Assembly (NCBI RefSeq): GCF_900496965.1
Contig: NZ_UFQB01000010.1
Span: forward strand, 62,001-126,000
DNA length: 64,000 nucleotides
Source of the DNA: Achromobacter agilis
Lineage (GTDB): Bacteria > Pseudomonadota > Gammaproteobacteria > Burkholderiales > Burkholderiaceae_B
Direction of reading: 5' to 3'
Shown: positions 53,382 to 61,833 of the stretch, in pieces
Numbering within the stretch: position 1 is the stretch's first letter
How the letters are laid out: every line of letters begins with the position of its first letter
The notes under the pieces: generated by a model
Database searches by the model: none
Told to the model about the DNA's origin: nothing
What the model saw: the letters and a program-made list of their open reading frames with translations, nothing else
Position numbers and translations under genes: made by a program

Positions 53382-54764
53382 TTAGTTCCCGCGTGGAGGC
53401 CCCGGCCGCGGAGCAGGCTCGCCCGGCAGCACATAGCCAGCCGCGGCGTACTCTTCCAGGCGGTTGTATAGCGTCTTGGGGCTGATGCCCAGCATCGCCG
53501 CCGTCTGCTTTTTCACGCCGTTGCAGCGCTCCAGCGTGGCCAGGATGAGCCGCCGGTCGGCTTCCGCCAGGGTTTCGCCTACCGGCACACTCACCTGCCC
53601 GTCTTCCGCCGCGCCGGAAGGCGATATCTGCGGCACCAGCATGTCGGCGTCCAGCACGTCTGCGTCCGCCATGATGAAGGCGCGCCGCACGAAGTTCTTC
53701 AGTTCCCGCACGTTGCCCGGCCAGTCGTACTGTTTCAGCACCGCCAGCGCCCGCGGCGAAAAATCCTTGCGCTTGCCGGACTCCTGGTTCTGCGCGGCCA
53801 GGAAGCGCTGCGCCAGGAGCGCGATGTCGTCGCCGCGTTCGCGCAGCGGCGGCAATTCCACGGGGAAGACGCTCAGCCGGTAGTACAGGTCCTCGCGCAG
53901 CTTGCCTTCCCGCACCGCCTGCTCGGGATTGCGGTTGGTGGCGGCAATGATGCGGATATCGCAGGCAATCTCGCGGTTGGTGCCCACCCGCATGAACTGG
54001 CCCGTTTCCAGCACGCGCAACAGTTTTACCTGCAGATCCGGCGGCATCTCGGTCACTTCGTCCAGGAACAGGGTGCCGCCATCGGCGCGTTCGAAGTAGC
54101 CCTTGTGCTGGCGGTCGGCGCCCGTAAAGCTGCCGCGCTCGTGGCCGAACATCTCGCTTTCGATCAGGTTCGGCGAAATGGCCCCGCAATTGACCGCGAT
54201 GAACGGCCGCTGCCGCCGCGGGCTGAGTTCATGGATGGCATGCGCCGCCAGTTCCTTGCCCGTGCCGCTTTCGCCGATCACCAGCGCGGTGACGCTGGTG
54301 GGCGCGACGCGCCCGATCTGGCGGTAGAGCTCGAGCATGCGCGCGGACGCGCCATACATCCTTCCGAAGCGCCCCGGCTCTTCGAACGGCGCGCCGGGCG
54401 TTTCCTCGCCCGCGCTGGCCGCGATGCGCGCAAGGATCTCGTTCAGGCGCTCCATGCAGATGGGTTTGACGAGATAGTCCGTAGCGCCCAGCCGCAATGC
54501 CTGCACGGCATTGTCCACGGTCCCGTGGCCGGTCATCACCACGACTTCCGCGCTGGCGGCCGCGGCGTTCTTGAAGATGTCCATGCCGCTGCCTTCCGGC
54601 AGGCGGACGTCGGTCAGGACCAGGTCGGGCACCTGCCGTTCGAGCTGGATCAACGCGTCCTTGATGCTTGCCGCCAACGCCACCGAAAAGCCGCGGTCGC
54701 GGCCGATCTCGGCCAGGGTCTCCCGTATCGCGGCGTCATCATCGACGATCAGCAGATGAGGCAT
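53382..54764 (-). CDS. NtrC-family sigma-54 response regulator
   Basis: A 460-residue activator. The receiver (residues 1-118) has the acidic pocket DDD (8-10), phospho-acceptor D52 in LVLTDVRLPEG and K100. The AAA+ domain has Walker A GESGTGKE (164-171), the sigma-54-contacting GSFTGA (211-216, a tolerated variant of GAFTGA), DEVTEMP Walker B and the R-finger region. The C-terminus is a Fis-type helix-turn-helix (KKQTAAMLGISPKTLYNRLEEY). AAGGAG precedes the ATG at 54764. It is divergent from the second activator; the hybrid kinase at 57537 is its likely partner. Confidence 0.92.
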   Translation of the reverse strand: MPHLLIVDDDAAIRETLAEIGRDRGFSVALAASIKDALIQLERQVPDLVLTDVRLPEGSGMDIFKNAAAASAEVVVMTGHGTVDNAVQALRLGATDYLVKPICMERLNEILARIAASAGEETPGAPFEEPGRFGRMYGASARMLELYRQIGRVAPTSVTALVIGESGTGKELAAHAIHELSPRRQRPFIAVNCGAISPNLIESEMFGHERGSFTGADRQHKGYFERADGGTLFLDEVTEMPPDLQVKLLRVLETGQFMRVGTNREIACDIRIIAATNRNPEQAVREGKLREDLYYRLSVFPVELPPLRERGDDIALLAQRFLAAQNQESGKRKDFSPRALAVLKQYDWPGNVRELKNFVRRAFIMADADVLDADMLVPQISPSGAAEDGQVSVPVGETLAEADRRLILATLERCNGVKKQTAAMLGISPKTLYNRLEEYAAAGYVLPGEPAPRPGPPRGN

Positions 54765-54936
54765 GCTCTGCTCCTTGTTGGGCCACGGTTCAGCATAGCG
54801 GCTCGTGCGGCGGGGTAGGCAACTATTCGATGCTTTCCAACAATGTTTTCGAATACTTGCAACTCGTCGCATGCGATGCCTCGGGGTCCCGTACGATACT
54901 TTTACAGCTGCGGCCCGGCCGGGCCAAGGAATCAGC

Positions 54937-55947
54937 ATGGCAAATCGCACCCTCAATACCGGACGCGACGCCGCACCCGCGCCCTTCACCGTCCTCATGG
55001 ACGCCACCGGCCTGTCACCCGCGATGCAAAAGCTGGGCGCCCAGCTGAAGCTGGCGGCGGCGACGGATGCCAGCGTCTTCATCGTGGGTGAAAGCGGAAC
55101 CGGCAAGGAAGTCGTCGCGCGCGCGATCCACGAGGCAAGCGAACGCAGCGACCAGCCGTTCGTGGCGGTGAATTGCGGCGCCATCAACGGCACGCTGGCG
55201 CACGCGGAACTGTTCGGCCATGAAAAAGGAAGTTTCACCGGCGCGGTTTCGCAGAACGCCGGGTACTTCGAATATGCCAGCGGCGGCACGCTGTTCCTCG
55301 ACGAAGTGACCGAGATGACGCCGGATATGCAGGTCCATTTCCTGCGGGTGCTGGAAACCGGCACATACCAGCGCGTCGGCGGCTCCGACCTCCTGCGGGC
55401 CAACGTCCGCGTCATTTGCGCCAGCAACCGCGATCCGGCCGCGTCGGTTGCGGACGGCCGGCTGCGGCAGGACTTCCTGCATCGGCTTCTCGTCATCCCG
55501 CTGCGCGTGCCGCCGCTGCGCGAACGCGAGAACGACGCGCTGGTGCTGGCGCACCAGTTCCTGGATACCCTTAACCGCGAGAACGGCACCGGCAAGACGT
55601 TTGCCCCGCGCATGCTGGAGGCCATGGCCCTGCATGATTGGCCGGGCAATGTCCGCGAACTGCGCAATGCTGTGCAGCGCGCGTACATCATGGCGGATGA
55701 CGAACTGGACGCCGTCATGCTTGCACGGGGACGTAGCGAACGGCGCGCCGAAATGCGCGAGGGCGCGCTGAACCTCCCTATCGGCACGCCATTGCTGCGG
55801 GCGCAACGCGAATTCATCCTCGCTACGCTGGCGCACTACGCGGGCGACAAGCGGATGGCCGCCGAAGCCCTGGGCGTGAGCCTGAAAACCCTCTACAACC
55901 GGCTGGACGCCTACGACAAAGACGCAACGGACGAGGCAGGCGGCTGA
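54937..55947 (+). CDS. Receiver-less sigma-54 activator (AAA+/Fis)
   Basis: A 336-residue activator lacking a sensory domain; only about 20 residues precede the AAA+ module. Walker A is GESGTGKE (51-58), the sigma-54 loop is GSFTGA (98-103), and Walker B is LFLDEVTEM. The C-terminal helix-turn-helix reads KRMAAEALGVSLKTLYNRLDAY, close to that of the divergent response regulator, so the two may share sites. AAGGA precedes the ATG at 54937. Such proteins (PspF-like) are usually controlled by a partner or by their level. It lies directly upstream of the sigma-54 promoter of rpoN, an obvious target. Confidence 0.9.
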   Translation: MANRTLNTGRDAAPAPFTVLMDATGLSPAMQKLGAQLKLAAATDASVFIVGESGTGKEVVARAIHEASERSDQPFVAVNCGAINGTLAHAELFGHEKGSFTGAVSQNAGYFEYASGGTLFLDEVTEMTPDMQVHFLRVLETGTYQRVGGSDLLRANVRVICASNRDPAASVADGRLRQDFLHRLLVIPLRVPPLRERENDALVLAHQFLDTLNRENGTGKTFAPRMLEAMALHDWPGNVRELRNAVQRAYIMADDELDAVMLARGRSERRAEMREGALNLPIGTPLLRAQREFILATLAHYAGDKRMAAEALGVSLKTLYNRLDAYDKDATDEAGG

Positions 55948-55952
55948 GCAAT

Positions 55953-55974
55953 TCTTACCGCGCGCTTTGTAAGA
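55953..55974. promoter_or_regulatory. Candidate enhancer site (UAS) upstream of rpoN
   Basis: TCTTAC-N10-GTAAGA, a perfect inverted repeat of 22 bases, 50 bases upstream of the -24 element of the rpoN promoter and just after the activator stop. The position suits an enhancer for one of the two neighbouring activators. I did not find the same repeat at the other sigma-54 sites by eye. Confidence 0.45.
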
Positions 55975-56024
55975 CCGGCGCAGCGCCACGCGCGCGCCTC
56001 CTGCCCCTGCCCGGCGGGGCCGAT

Positions 56025-56040
56025 TGGCACGCTTCTTGCA
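56025..56040 (+). promoter_or_regulatory. Perfect sigma-54 (-24/-12) promoter of rpoN
   Basis: TGGCACGCTTCTTGCA is an exact match to TGGCACG-N4-TTGCA. GG at 56026-56027, GC at 56038-56039. Transcription would begin near 56051, about 40 bases before the rpoN start codon. It implies that this rpoN is positively autoregulated or depends on another RpoN. Confidence 0.85.
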
Positions 56041-56091
56041 TGTATTCCCAGGGAGTGCGCCGCCAGCCGGCGGCCCTGTCCGGAGATTCGC

Positions 56092-57540
56092 TTGGGCTAC
56101 CCTACGCAAGAATTGCGCCTGCGCCAGCAGATGACGCTGGCGCCCCGCCTGCAGCAGTCCGTCAAGCTGTTGCAGATGTCCGCGCTTGAATTCACCACCG
56201 CGGTCGAGCATGCGCTGGCGACCAATCCGTTCCTCGAAGACGCCGATGAACAGGATGCCGAACAGCCCGCCGCCGTGCTGTCTCCGATTCCCGATGCGCA
56301 GGCCCGCCATGAAGCGGCCCGGTCCGAAACGCCCGCGCCCGCCGCGGATAGCGAGGCGCCTCCGCCCGACGCGCCCACCTACTCTGGCGACTATCCCACC
56401 CGCGCGCCGGGCGATGGCGGCGCAGACCAGGCCCAATGGGCCTGTGCCTCGCTCTCGATGCGCCAGCTTCTGTCGCAGGAACTGGGCAATTATCCTCTCG
56501 GGCCGCGCGACCGCGTTCTGGCGGAATTCATCATCGATGCGCTGGACGACGACGGCTATCTGCGCACGCCGCTCTCCAGCCTGTGCGATGCCGCGCGCCC
56601 GGAACTGGACCCGGTCCCTGACGAGTCCGAATGGATGACCGCGCTGCACCTCGTGCAGCAATTGGATGCGCCCGGCCTGGCGGCGCGCGATCTGCCCGAA
56701 TGCCTGACCTTGCAGCTTTCCGCCGCGGCCGGTGTGCCGCCCGAGATCCGTGCGCTGGCGCTGCGCATTGCGCGCGAACATCTGCAGCGGCTGGCAAAGC
56801 ACGATTGCGCCGGGCTGCGGCGCGTGCTCGATTGCACGGAGGATGCCCTGCGCGCAGCCTGCGCGCTGATCCGCAGCCTGGACCCCAAGCCCGGCGGGCG
56901 CTACAGCGCCGATGCGCCCGTGTATGTGATTCCCGACGTGTTCGTGGACAAGTGGCAGGCGCGCTGGCGCGTGCTGCCCAACCGCAGCGCCATGCCACAG
57001 GCCCGGCTGCACCGCACCTATGCCGACCTGTTCCGGCGCGCGCGGCTGGACGACCGCAGCCCCATGGCCCAGGAACTGCAGGAAGCCCGCTGGCTGGTGC
57101 GCAACGTCGAGCAGCGCTACACCACCATACAACGCGTGGCCGAGGCGATCGTCAAGCGCCAGCAGACCTTCTTCGAATACGGCGACGTCGCTTTGCGGCC
57201 GCTGATGCTGCGCGAGGTGGCGGACGATCTGGATATGCATGAGTCCACCGTGTCCCGCGCCACCGTAGGCAAGTACATGGTGACACCCCGCGGTGTCTTC
57301 GAGTTCCGCCATTTCTTTTCGCGCGAACTGGCCACCGAATCGGGCGGTTCCTGCTCGGCGGCGGCGGTGCGCGCCTTGATCAAGGAAATGGTCGACGCCG
57401 AGGACCCGTCGATGCCGCTGTCGGATGTGGCGCTGACCCAGCAGCTTGCGGCCACGGGCATTCTGCTGGCGCGCCGCACGGTATCGAAATATCGCGGCCA
57501 ATTGCGGGTGCCGCCCGCCGAACTGCGGCGGCAGCACTAG
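56092..57540 (+). CDS. rpoN: RNA polymerase sigma-54 factor (RpoN), probable second copy
   Basis: A 482-residue sigma-54. Region I is QELRLRQQMTLAPRLQQSVKLLQ, followed by an acidic/Pro-rich region II, the core-binding region (about 115-310), the HTH (LMLREVADDLDMHESTVSRAT) and the RpoN box ARRTVSKYRGQL near the end (canonical ARRTVAKYRE). The start is TTG at 56092, set by GGAG at 56082-56085; a later ATG would cut off region I. The usual rpoN neighbours (lptB, hpf, pts genes) are absent, so this is likely a paralogue dedicated to the local regulon. Its stop overlaps that of the convergent kinase (CTAG). Confidence 0.93.
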   Translation: MGYPTQELRLRQQMTLAPRLQQSVKLLQMSALEFTTAVEHALATNPFLEDADEQDAEQPAAVLSPIPDAQARHEAARSETPAPAADSEAPPPDAPTYSGDYPTRAPGDGGADQAQWACASLSMRQLLSQELGNYPLGPRDRVLAEFIIDALDDDGYLRTPLSSLCDAARPELDPVPDESEWMTALHLVQQLDAPGLAARDLPECLTLQLSAAAGVPPEIRALALRIAREHLQRLAKHDCAGLRRVLDCTEDALRAACALIRSLDPKPGGRYSADAPVYVIPDVFVDKWQARWRVLPNRSAMPQARLHRTYADLFRRARLDDRSPMAQELQEARWLVRNVEQRYTTIQRVAEAIVKRQQTFFEYGDVALRPLMLREVADDLDMHESTVSRATVGKYMVTPRGVFEFRHFFSRELATESGGSCSAAAVRALIKEMVDAEDPSMPLSDVALTQQLAATGILLARRTVSKYRGQLRVPPAELRRQH

Positions 57541-60533
57541 GGGGCCGGCCCAGGCTTGCCTTCCGCTTCCAGCATGCGCTGAACGCGCTCCCCCAACACA
57601 TCGAGCGAGAACGGCTTGACGATCAACTCGATGCCGGGATCCAGGACGTCGCGGCCCCGCGCGGCATTCCCGGCGTAGCCCGTCATCAGCAGCACTTTCA
57701 AGCCGGGATAGGCCGCCCTCGCCGCGTCCGCCAGCTGCCGGCCGTTCATGCCGGGCAGGCCCACGTCCGTCACCAGCAAGTCGATGTCGCGCGTGGACAG
57801 CGCCAGTTCCAGCCCCGCCTGGCCGTCCGCGGCGGTAAGCACCTGCAGCCCCCGCTCCGCGAGGCATTCGTGCACCATGTCGCGCACGTTCGCGTCGTCT
57901 TCCACCACGACCACCACCGCCTGGCGCATCATGCCGCGCACGGGCTCCGCGGGCGGCTGATGCGCCGTCGCCTGTTCCATCGCGCCTTCGTAGCGAGGCA
58001 GGTACAACCTTACCTTGGTGCCCGCGTCCGGCGCGCTCTCCAGGGTAGCCACGCCTCCGGCCTGTTTGGCGAAACCGTAGATCATGGACAGCCCGAGACC
58101 CGTTCCCTCACCCTGCGGCTTTGTCGTGTAGAACGGATCGAACGCGTGGGCCAGGACGTCGGGCTCCATGCCGCAGCCCACGTCCGACACGCACACTTCG
58201 ACGAACGCCCCGGGCGGCAAGTCCGTCACCAGGCGCAGGGACGGATCATCCGCCTGCGCGTTGCGCGCCGCGATGGTCAGCACCCCGCCCTCCGGCATGG
58301 CGTCGCGCGCGTTGATCACCAAGTTAAGCATCGCGCTTTCGAACTGATTCTTGTCGCAGCACACGGTCCACAGGCCGGACTCCAAGTCGAACGCCAGCCG
58401 GACCCGCTCTCCGGTGTAGCGGCGAAACAGGTCGGCCATGGACTGCAGCGCAGACGCTACGCTGAACGGCTTGGGATCGATCGGCTGGCGGCGCGAAAAG
58501 GTCAGCAGGCGCTGCGTCAGATGCGCCGCCCGATTCGCCGAATCCATCGCCACCGCGACAAAGCGCAGGGCCTGGCCGGGCGCGCCCGCCGCGAGCTTGC
58601 GCTCGATCAGGTAGAGAGCGCCGGAGACCCCCTGGAGCATGTTGTTGAAGTCATGCGCGATGCCGCCGGTCAGGCGCCCTACCGCCTCCATTTTCTGGGA
58701 CTGCCGCAGGGCGTTCTCGGTTTCGCGCAAGGCCTCGGCCTGCGCCTTCAGATCGGTGTCGTCCCGGCCCGTCATGTACAGATTGTCTTGCGACGAGGAC
58801 ATGCTCCACGTCATCCAGCAATACCCGCCGTCACGCTTGAGCACCCGGTTCTCCAGATGCCGCACAACCTGCTGGGGCTCGTCGCTGGCGCCGCGCGTCC
58901 ACGCCGCCAGCGTGGCGGCCAGGTCGTCCGGGTGTATCAATTCCGGCAGGCTCATCGTCAGGAACCGTTCCGGGCTCCAGCCCAGGATGGGCCGGACCGC
59001 AGGATTGACGCTCACGAAACGCCCCTTCCGGTCGACCACGGCCAGCAGTTCGGGCGACAGCCGCCAAATGCGGTCCCGTTCGGCGATCGCGGCCTCTACG
59101 CGCTGTTCCAGAATGCGCGCGTACTGCGAACGTTCGACCGCATTGCACATGTGCTCGGCCACGTCCTCGATGAAGGCGATGTCGCCATGCTTGAGCCGAC
59201 TGCCTGCCTGCGGCCGCACCAAAATGGCGCCGCCCGGCCTTCCCCAGCGGCGCAACGGAACCACGATCGCCCACGGCCGGACATCGCCCTCGGCCTGGGC
59301 CAGGAAGGGTTGCAGATACGCGGTGCGTCCGCTGTCGAGGGCGGCATCGTACTCATCGCCAAGCCGCTCCAGCACCAGGGACGGTTCGCAATCCCGGTCC
59401 GCGCCGAAGTTCCAGCACATGGACAGCGCGGGCCGGGCGTCCTCGCTTGCCCTGTCCAGCACGGCGACCATTCCCAGCGCCAGGTGCTGGCCCAGCCCTT
59501 CGCAGGCGGCCTGCTCGATCGCCGCCTGCAGGTGCAATTCCCGCATCCGGTCGCCCAGCGCCGACAGGACGTTCTTGCGGTGCTGGCCTTCCCACAACTC
59601 GGCTTCCGCGATCTTGCGCGCCGTCACGTCCAGAAAGATCGTCATGATGCGGTCCGGCCCATCCTTGCGCACCCGCGCTTCGTACCAGGCCTCCTTGGGC
59701 GCCGGGGCGGTGAATTCGAACCTGGCCGGCTCGCCCGTCTCCACGACCCGAGCGAATGAATCCATGATCTGTCCGCGTACGCCCGGAATCATCTCGCGCA
59801 GGGTATGGCCAAGCGTATCCCCTTCCTTCATTCCGGTTTGCTGTTCGAAAGCCGGATTCACCTCCAGGAAGCGGAAGTCGACGATGCGGCCGTCCTCGTC
59901 GCGCAAGGCTTCGCTGAGAAAGAGCGCCTCCTGCATCCCTTCGAACATGCCGCGCCACCGCTCGTTGCTCTGGCGCAGCGCGGACTCGGTCAAGTGGCGT
60001 TCGATGGCCAGCGCAGCGCTGCGCGTCACCAGCGCAATCGCGTCGATATCGTGCGCCGAGGGGGAGCGGACGGTGCTGTAGTAGTTGGAGAAAACCCCCA
60101 GCAGCCTGCCGTCGGGCGCCTTGATCGGCGTGGACCAGCAAGCCCTCAGGCCATGCGCCAGCGCCAGGTCGCGCCATGGCTCCCAGTTGGGGCTGGACGC
60201 GATGTCTTCGACGTAGACCGGGCATCCGGTATGGGCCGCGGCTCCCCAGGACGCCACGGCAGGCCCGATAAATGCCCGGTCCACCGCCGCGTTATAGGCC
60301 TCCGGCAAGCTGGGCGCCGCGCCGTGCAGCAGGCACACGCCTGCCTCGTCCACCAGGGCGATCGAGGCCCGCAGTTCGACGCTGGACTGCGCTTCGATGG
60401 CGTGCAGCACATGCTCCAGGACCTGCGCCAACGGTACGCCGGCGGCAATGCGCTCCAACATGATGCGCTCGTCTTCCAGACGGGCCAGCGTATCCGTCCA
60501 GGGAAGCGCGACGCGGTCTCGCTTCGTCAGCAT
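57537..60533 (-). CDS. Hybrid sensor histidine kinase (GAF-PAS-GAF-PAS-HisKA-HATPase-REC)
   Basis: A 998-residue soluble kinase with no membrane segment. Order: GAF (about 25-185), PAS (190-310), GAF (325-475), PAS (485-600), dimerisation domain with H627 in GGIAHDFNN, ATPase with N-box NLVINARDA, DVGCGM and GTGLGLSMIYG, and a C-terminal receiver with D923 in LVTDVGLPG. It resembles NtrB-like cytosolic kinases that sense small molecules or redox state. It is convergent with rpoN and three genes from the sigma-54 response regulator, which is its likely partner, directly or by phosphorelay. A degenerate sigma-54-like sequence lies upstream on its strand near 60575. Confidence 0.9.
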   Translation of the reverse strand: MLTKRDRVALPWTDTLARLEDERIMLERIAAGVPLAQVLEHVLHAIEAQSSVELRASIALVDEAGVCLLHGAAPSLPEAYNAAVDRAFIGPAVASWGAAAHTGCPVYVEDIASSPNWEPWRDLALAHGLRACWSTPIKAPDGRLLGVFSNYYSTVRSPSAHDIDAIALVTRSAALAIERHLTESALRQSNERWRGMFEGMQEALFLSEALRDEDGRIVDFRFLEVNPAFEQQTGMKEGDTLGHTLREMIPGVRGQIMDSFARVVETGEPARFEFTAPAPKEAWYEARVRKDGPDRIMTIFLDVTARKIAEAELWEGQHRKNVLSALGDRMRELHLQAAIEQAACEGLGQHLALGMVAVLDRASEDARPALSMCWNFGADRDCEPSLVLERLGDEYDAALDSGRTAYLQPFLAQAEGDVRPWAIVVPLRRWGRPGGAILVRPQAGSRLKHGDIAFIEDVAEHMCNAVERSQYARILEQRVEAAIAERDRIWRLSPELLAVVDRKGRFVSVNPAVRPILGWSPERFLTMSLPELIHPDDLAATLAAWTRGASDEPQQVVRHLENRVLKRDGGYCWMTWSMSSSQDNLYMTGRDDTDLKAQAEALRETENALRQSQKMEAVGRLTGGIAHDFNNMLQGVSGALYLIERKLAAGAPGQALRFVAVAMDSANRAAHLTQRLLTFSRRQPIDPKPFSVASALQSMADLFRRYTGERVRLAFDLESGLWTVCCDKNQFESAMLNLVINARDAMPEGGVLTIAARNAQADDPSLRLVTDLPPGAFVEVCVSDVGCGMEPDVLAHAFDPFYTTKPQGEGTGLGLSMIYGFAKQAGGVATLESAPDAGTKVRLYLPRYEGAMEQATAHQPPAEPVRGMMRQAVVVVVEDDANVRDMVHECLAERGLQVLTAADGQAGLELALSTRDIDLLVTDVGLPGMNGRQLADAARAAYPGLKVLLMTGYAGNAARGRDVLDPGIELIVKPFSLDVLGERVQRMLEAEGKPGPAP

Positions 60534-60588
60534 TTCGGCCCCCTTACCAGAACGACTGTATTGCGGGGGCCGGCCTCGTGCCGAAACG

Positions 60589-61299
60589 CTAGGTAACCTG
60601 ACGCAACGTTTCCCGCTCCAGCCGCAGCGCGCTCAACGCCTCCGGCTTGTCGACCAGCACGCATTGCTTGCCGGTGCGGGCGCAGTGATCCTTCACGCGC
60701 CAGTAGGCGCCGTGGCTGACGCACCCCGTCTGGCAGATCACCAGGTCCGCTTCCACCAGGCTGGCCTCCAGCGCATCGGCATCCGCATCGCCGCCGCCGC
60801 TGTGGCCGAGATATCGGCCACCGGCCATTTCGACCATCTTGCGCGTCAGCGCGAGCGCCATGGCGTCCTCGCCCACGCACAACACCGATTTCCGGCGCAG
60901 CGCGATCGCCACGGGCGCCGGCGGCCGTCCGGACGGCTCGTTGCCGGGCGGTTCGGCTCCGCGCGCGCCGCCGCTACGCCCTTGCCAGGCCAGCCGTTCG
61001 CGCATCAGCGCCTGCACCCGCTCCATCAACTGCGTCACGGTGCGCGCCAGCGCGATGCGCTTGGGCAGCCCCGGAATGGAGACCTCCAGCGCCTTGCGGT
61101 CCTCGCGCGCCCAGGCCAGCGCCGTGTCGCGCACGATGACGGCGGCACGCAACTGCATCGCCTCTGTCTCCAGATAACGGATCCGCGCCGCCTGCGCGGC
61201 CAGCAGGCGGCTGCAATGTGATTGGGCCTGCCCGTAGGCGGCAAGCAGCGCGGCATGCTCGCGCCTCAGGTCGTGGCTGTCGGAGGAAGAAGGATGCAT
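60589..61299 (-). CDS. DUF2325 domain protein
   Basis: A 236-residue protein. The N-terminal part (residues 1-110) is a long helical, coiled-coil-like stretch (REHAALLAAYGQAQSHCSRL, LMERVQALMRERLAWQG). The C-terminal domain (about 138-235) is DUF2325: KSVLCVGEDAMALALTRKMV, GGRYLGHSGGGDADADALEA, ADLVICQTGCVSHGAYWRVK and CVLVDKPEALSALRL. The conserved Cys and His suggest redox or metal sensing. The start at 61299 (GAGGG upstream) avoids the inverted repeat further up. The genes' role is unknown. Confidence 0.85.
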   Translation of the reverse strand: MHPSSSDSHDLRREHAALLAAYGQAQSHCSRLLAAQAARIRYLETEAMQLRAAVIVRDTALAWAREDRKALEVSIPGLPKRIALARTVTQLMERVQALMRERLAWQGRSGGARGAEPPGNEPSGRPPAPVAIALRRKSVLCVGEDAMALALTRKMVEMAGGRYLGHSGGGDADADALEASLVEADLVICQTGCVSHGAYWRVKDHCARTGKQCVLVDKPEALSALRLERETLRQVT

Positions 61300-61355
61300 C
61301 GCGGCCCTCGAATCGGGAATGGAAACGGCGCGCCCCGCGCGCCTGGCCAACTGCA

Positions 61356-61376
61356 ATAGTAAATGAGACTTACTAT
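61356..61376. promoter_or_regulatory. 21-base inverted repeat between DUF2325 and the FlhD-like gene
   Basis: ATAGTAA (61356-61362), 7-base centre ATGAGAC, TTACTAT (61370-61376). It lies in an AT-rich patch between divergent genes. AATGAGA inside it recalls Fur half-sites, but the overall symmetry is not the Fur box. A repressor or activator operator is likely. Confidence 0.5.
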
Positions 61377-61492
61377 CTTTATTGCGATATCCCTACCCGC
61401 CGCATGGCACCGGGAAATCCACTAATGACGTCATCCGATCGCTTAAATATGATCGACAATCGGCACGCTGGCGCGCGCGTCAGGGATATTCC

Positions 61493-61798
61493 ATGCCAAA
61501 GTCCACCGAACTCCTCCGCGACATCCACGAAACCAATCTGATGTACCTGCTGCTGTTGCAGCGCCTGGCGCGCGAGGGCAATACCCCGGCCCTGGGTGGT
61601 ACGCCTGTCTCGGAACAGGCCTGCCGCTGGTTGGCCGGCCAAGGGCGCGAAGCGCTGGTCAAACTGGCGCAATCGAGCGTCCTGCTGGCACGGCTGGACC
61701 TGCCTCCGCACCTGCTGCTGTCCGCCTTGAGCCAAGGCCTGGATACCCCCCTCGCCGGCAGCCAGCCGGCCCCAGCCGCAGCCCCGGCCCGGTCTTGA
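61493..61798 (+). CDS. Orphan FlhD-like transcriptional regulator
   Basis: A 101-residue protein matching flagellar master regulator FlhD: STELLRDIHETNLMYLLLLQRLAREG at the start corresponds to the FlhD helix 1-2 region, and EALVKLAQSSVLLARLDLPPHL to the HTH part. E. coli FlhD is 116-119 residues. No flhC follows, so the protein may act alone or with the FlhC of a distant locus. AGGGA precedes the ATG. The Pro/Ala-rich C-terminus (SQPAPAAAPARS) is extra. The inverted repeat at 61356 may control it. Confidence 0.82.
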   Translation: MPKSTELLRDIHETNLMYLLLLQRLAREGNTPALGGTPVSEQACRWLAGQGREALVKLAQSSVLLARLDLPPHLLLSALSQGLDTPLAGSQPAPAAAPARS

Positions 61799-61833
61799 GG
61801 CGGGCTCGCCGCCGCCATGCCTGCTGCTTCAAT

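Noticed and set aside
54838-54870. Inverted ATTCGA / TCGAAT between the two sigma-54 activators
   Set aside because: Only six-base arms with a long gap, and no second copy elsewhere; not strong enough to call an operator.
60560-60590. Sigma-54 promoter for the hybrid kinase
   Set aside because: On the minus strand GGCACG is present, but the -12 element reads CGGC instead of TTGC. Too degenerate to list as a promoter.
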